Shown here piece after piece: positions 5,155 to 6,720 of a stretch of DNA of 6,720 nt. The position numbers and the translations under genes were made by a program. Origin of the DNA: Acinetobacter sp. UBA6641 (GTDB lineage: Bacteria; Pseudomonadota; Gammaproteobacteria; Pseudomonadales; Moraxellaceae); assembly GCA_002455755.1 (NCBI GenBank), contig DKLL01000204.1, positions 2,870-9,589 of the forward strand, read 5' to 3'. Every line of letters begins with the position of its first letter. The first letter of the stretch is position 1. Under the pieces are notes generated by a model. That model ran no database searches. It had not been told where the DNA came from and saw nothing but the letters and a program-made list of their open reading frames with translations.

Positions 5155-6720
5155 TTAAGCCTGGTTGGTAAAGTAGTCTTCAGTGAAGTTCATGACCACT
5201 TCAGCACCAGCTTTTACTTTGGTAATGCGCAGCGCAAGTTCAGGCAGAATGCGTTGTACAAAGTAAAGTGCCAGTGACAGTTTATTTTGATAGAACTCGC
5301 CGTCTTTGGCTTTCGCTGCATTGGCAATTTTTGCAAACATGTAAGAGAAGCTGAGCAGACCCACCGCATGCAGATAATCCACTGCTGCTGCATTCGGGAA
5401 GTCGATATTCTCTTTACTTGCTTCCAGAATATATTGGGTGACCGATTCAACTTCTGCTGCTGCATCTAAAGTGGCATCTTTAATGAAGTTCAGATCTGCA
5501 TCCAGGCCATTGGCAAAATCACGGATTTCCTGAATGTATTCTGCAATGAATGCGCCACCACATTTAATGGTTTTACGGCCGATCAAATCTTGAGATTGAA
5601 CACCGTTGGTGCCTTCGTAAATCTGCGAGATACGCAAGTCACGGATACATTGTTCCATGCCCCATTCACGAATGAAGCCATGACCACCGAAAACCATTTG
5701 TGCATCTAAAGTTGCGTTAAATGCCGTGTCAGTCAGATAAGCTTTTGCGATTGGCGTTAATAGCGCAACACGGTCATTGGCTTTCTGTACTGCTTCTGCA
5801 TCGGTCGAGAATTTGGTGATGTCGAGCTGTTGACCGACATACACTGCAAAGGCACGAGATGCTTCGTTGTTGGCACGCACATTGAGCAACATACGACGCA
5901 CGTCGCCATGGACCAAAATGCTGTCCGCAGGTTTATTTGGAGATTTCACGCCAGAAGCACTACGACCTTGTAAACGGTCAGTCGCATATTGCGCAGCATT
6001 CTGGTAAGCAAATTCAGAAGCTCCCAGACCTTGGATCCCCATAGACAGACGTTCGTAGTTCATCATCACGAACATGGCAGCCAGACCTTCGTTTTCTTTA
6101 CCTACAAGGTAACCTTTGGCACCGTCAAAATTCATTACGCAAGTTGCAGAGGCTTTAATGCCCATCTTGTGTTCGATTGAACCTGGACCTGCATGGTTAC
6201 GCTCACCCAAAGAACCGTCTTCATTTACCAGGAATTTCGGTACGATGAATAATGAAATACCTCGTGAACCGGCAGGGGCATCTGGCGTTTTCGCAAGAAC
6301 AAGGTGAATGATGTTTTCAGCCAGGTCATGGTCACCACCGGTAATGAAGATTTTGGTACCAGTAATGTTGTAAGTACCATCTTCGTTACGTTCAGCTTTG
6401 GTTTTGATAATACCCAAGTCTGTACCGGCATGTGGCTCGGTTAAGCACATGGTACCTGACCATTCGCCAGAATAAATTTTAGGTAAATAGGTTTCTTTTT
6501 GCTCTTGAGATGCATAGCTGTTTAACGCCATACCTGCACCCACAGAAAGAAGCGGGTAGAGCATGAAAGAGGGGTTAGTCGCGAACAGCATTTCATCTGC
6601 AAGCACAGTCAGCATTTTCGGCATGGCCTGACCGCCCCATTCTTCATCAGCTGCCAGGCCAATCCAGCCACCTTCCGCATATTGTTTGAAGGCCTCTTTA
6701 AAGCCAGCAGGTGTGGTCAC
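5155..6720 (-). CDS. Acyl-CoA dehydrogenase, long (about 600-residue) type, N-terminus outside window
   Basis: FAD-dependent enzyme that forms the alpha-beta double bond in acyl-CoA thioesters, the first step of fatty-acid beta-oxidation; soluble, cytoplasmic, passing electrons to an electron-transfer flavoprotein. The frame is open at the window edge; the GTG at 6720 is an internal Val codon. The 521 visible residues include the flavin/substrate middle-domain motif MCLTEPHAGTDLG (91-103), GTKIFITGG (121-129), the C-terminal helical domain with MVFGGHGFIREWG (342-354), and YEGTN (368-372), whose E369 aligns with the usual catalytic base. An extra C-terminal helical region (about 385-521) marks the long subgroup, which includes FadE5-like and DmdC-like enzymes. 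With a usual length near 600, some 75 residues are missing. Substrate chain length cannot be told from sequence, and a DmdC-type role on sulfur-containing acyl-CoA is possible but not favoured. It ends at a bidirectional terminator; its promoter is outside the window. Confidence 0.9.
   Translation of the reverse strand: MTTPAGFKEAFKQYAEGGWIGLAADEEWGGQAMPKMLTVLADEMLFATNPSFMLYPLLSVGAGMALNSYASQEQKETYLPKIYSGEWSGTMCLTEPHAGTDLGIIKTKAERNEDGTYNITGTKIFITGGDHDLAENIIHLVLAKTPDAPAGSRGISLFIVPKFLVNEDGSLGERNHAGPGSIEHKMGIKASATCVMNFDGAKGYLVGKENEGLAAMFVMMNYERLSMGIQGLGASEFAYQNAAQYATDRLQGRSASGVKSPNKPADSILVHGDVRRMLLNVRANNEASRAFAVYVGQQLDITKFSTDAEAVQKANDRVALLTPIAKAYLTDTAFNATLDAQMVFGGHGFIREWGMEQCIRDLRISQIYEGTNGVQSQDLIGRKTIKCGGAFIAEYIQEIRDFANGLDADLNFIKDATLDAAAEVESVTQYILEASKENIDFPNAAAVDYLHAVGLLSFSYMFAKIANAAKAKDGEFYQNKLSLALYFVQRILPELALRITKVKAGAEVVMNFTEDYFTNQA

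Noticed and set aside
5989..6307. Plus-strand frames of 63 codons opposite the dehydrogenase
   Set aside because: They are antisense to conserved acyl-CoA dehydrogenase motifs, with no ribosome-binding site and no recognisable protein features.
6718..6720. GTG at the window edge as the acyl-CoA dehydrogenase start
   Set aside because: The family is about 600 residues and the N-terminal domain is incomplete, so the gene continues beyond the window.

Overview
The window looks like chromosomal DNA of Acinetobacter or a close relative (Moraxellaceae). The basis is the protein sequences (a ZnuD-type receptor, a PsiE homologue and a long acyl-CoA dehydrogenase of the type found there), the moderately AT-rich composition, and intergenic CCTCTCC...GGAGAGG hairpins that I recall as common in Acinetobacter. 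The genus call is inference from memory; no database search was possible.

Layout, left to right. (1) 1-1326 (+): the C-terminal part of a ZnuD-like TonB-dependent outer-membrane zinc receptor, cut by the window edge, with a His/Asp/Glu-rich loop and a Cys pair. (2) A strong terminator at 1396-1430, whose right arm runs into the ribosome-binding region of the next gene. (3) 1434-2897 (+): a membrane-anchored phospholipase D/cardiolipin-synthase superfamily protein with two HKD motifs. (4) 2898-3020: three consecutive hairpins, the last a T-tailed terminator. (5) 3019-3468 (-): an uncharacterised 149-residue protein, with a start corrected from an upstream ATG to GTG. (6) 3653-4126 (+), divergent from it: a small secreted protein with YPQN-type repeats and an RcnB-like C-terminus. 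(7) 4134-4198: a second hairpin with the same outer arms as the first one in region 4. (8) 4212-4709 (-): a PsiE-family four-helix membrane protein with a strong ribosome-binding site and an upstream 11-bp-period direct repeat. (9) 4758-5154: a very AT-rich stretch with a candidate promoter, a dyad and a small gene that appears to be split by a one-base frameshift in an A run. (10) A perfect bidirectional terminator at 5102-5135. (11) 5155-6720 (-): most of a long acyl-CoA dehydrogenase, its N-terminus beyond the window.

The genes do not form one operon: orientation changes repeatedly and most genes have their own terminators. Several products belong to the cell envelope (ZnuD, PLD-like, secreted RcnB-like, PsiE), and two have metal-binding character, but I see no convincing multi-gene system. 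The observations most worth following are the broken or frameshifted small gene at 4878-5088, the terminator/ribosome-binding-site overlap before the PLD gene, and the paired repeat elements in the two convergent gaps. No tRNA, rRNA, CRISPR, transposase or phage gene was seen.
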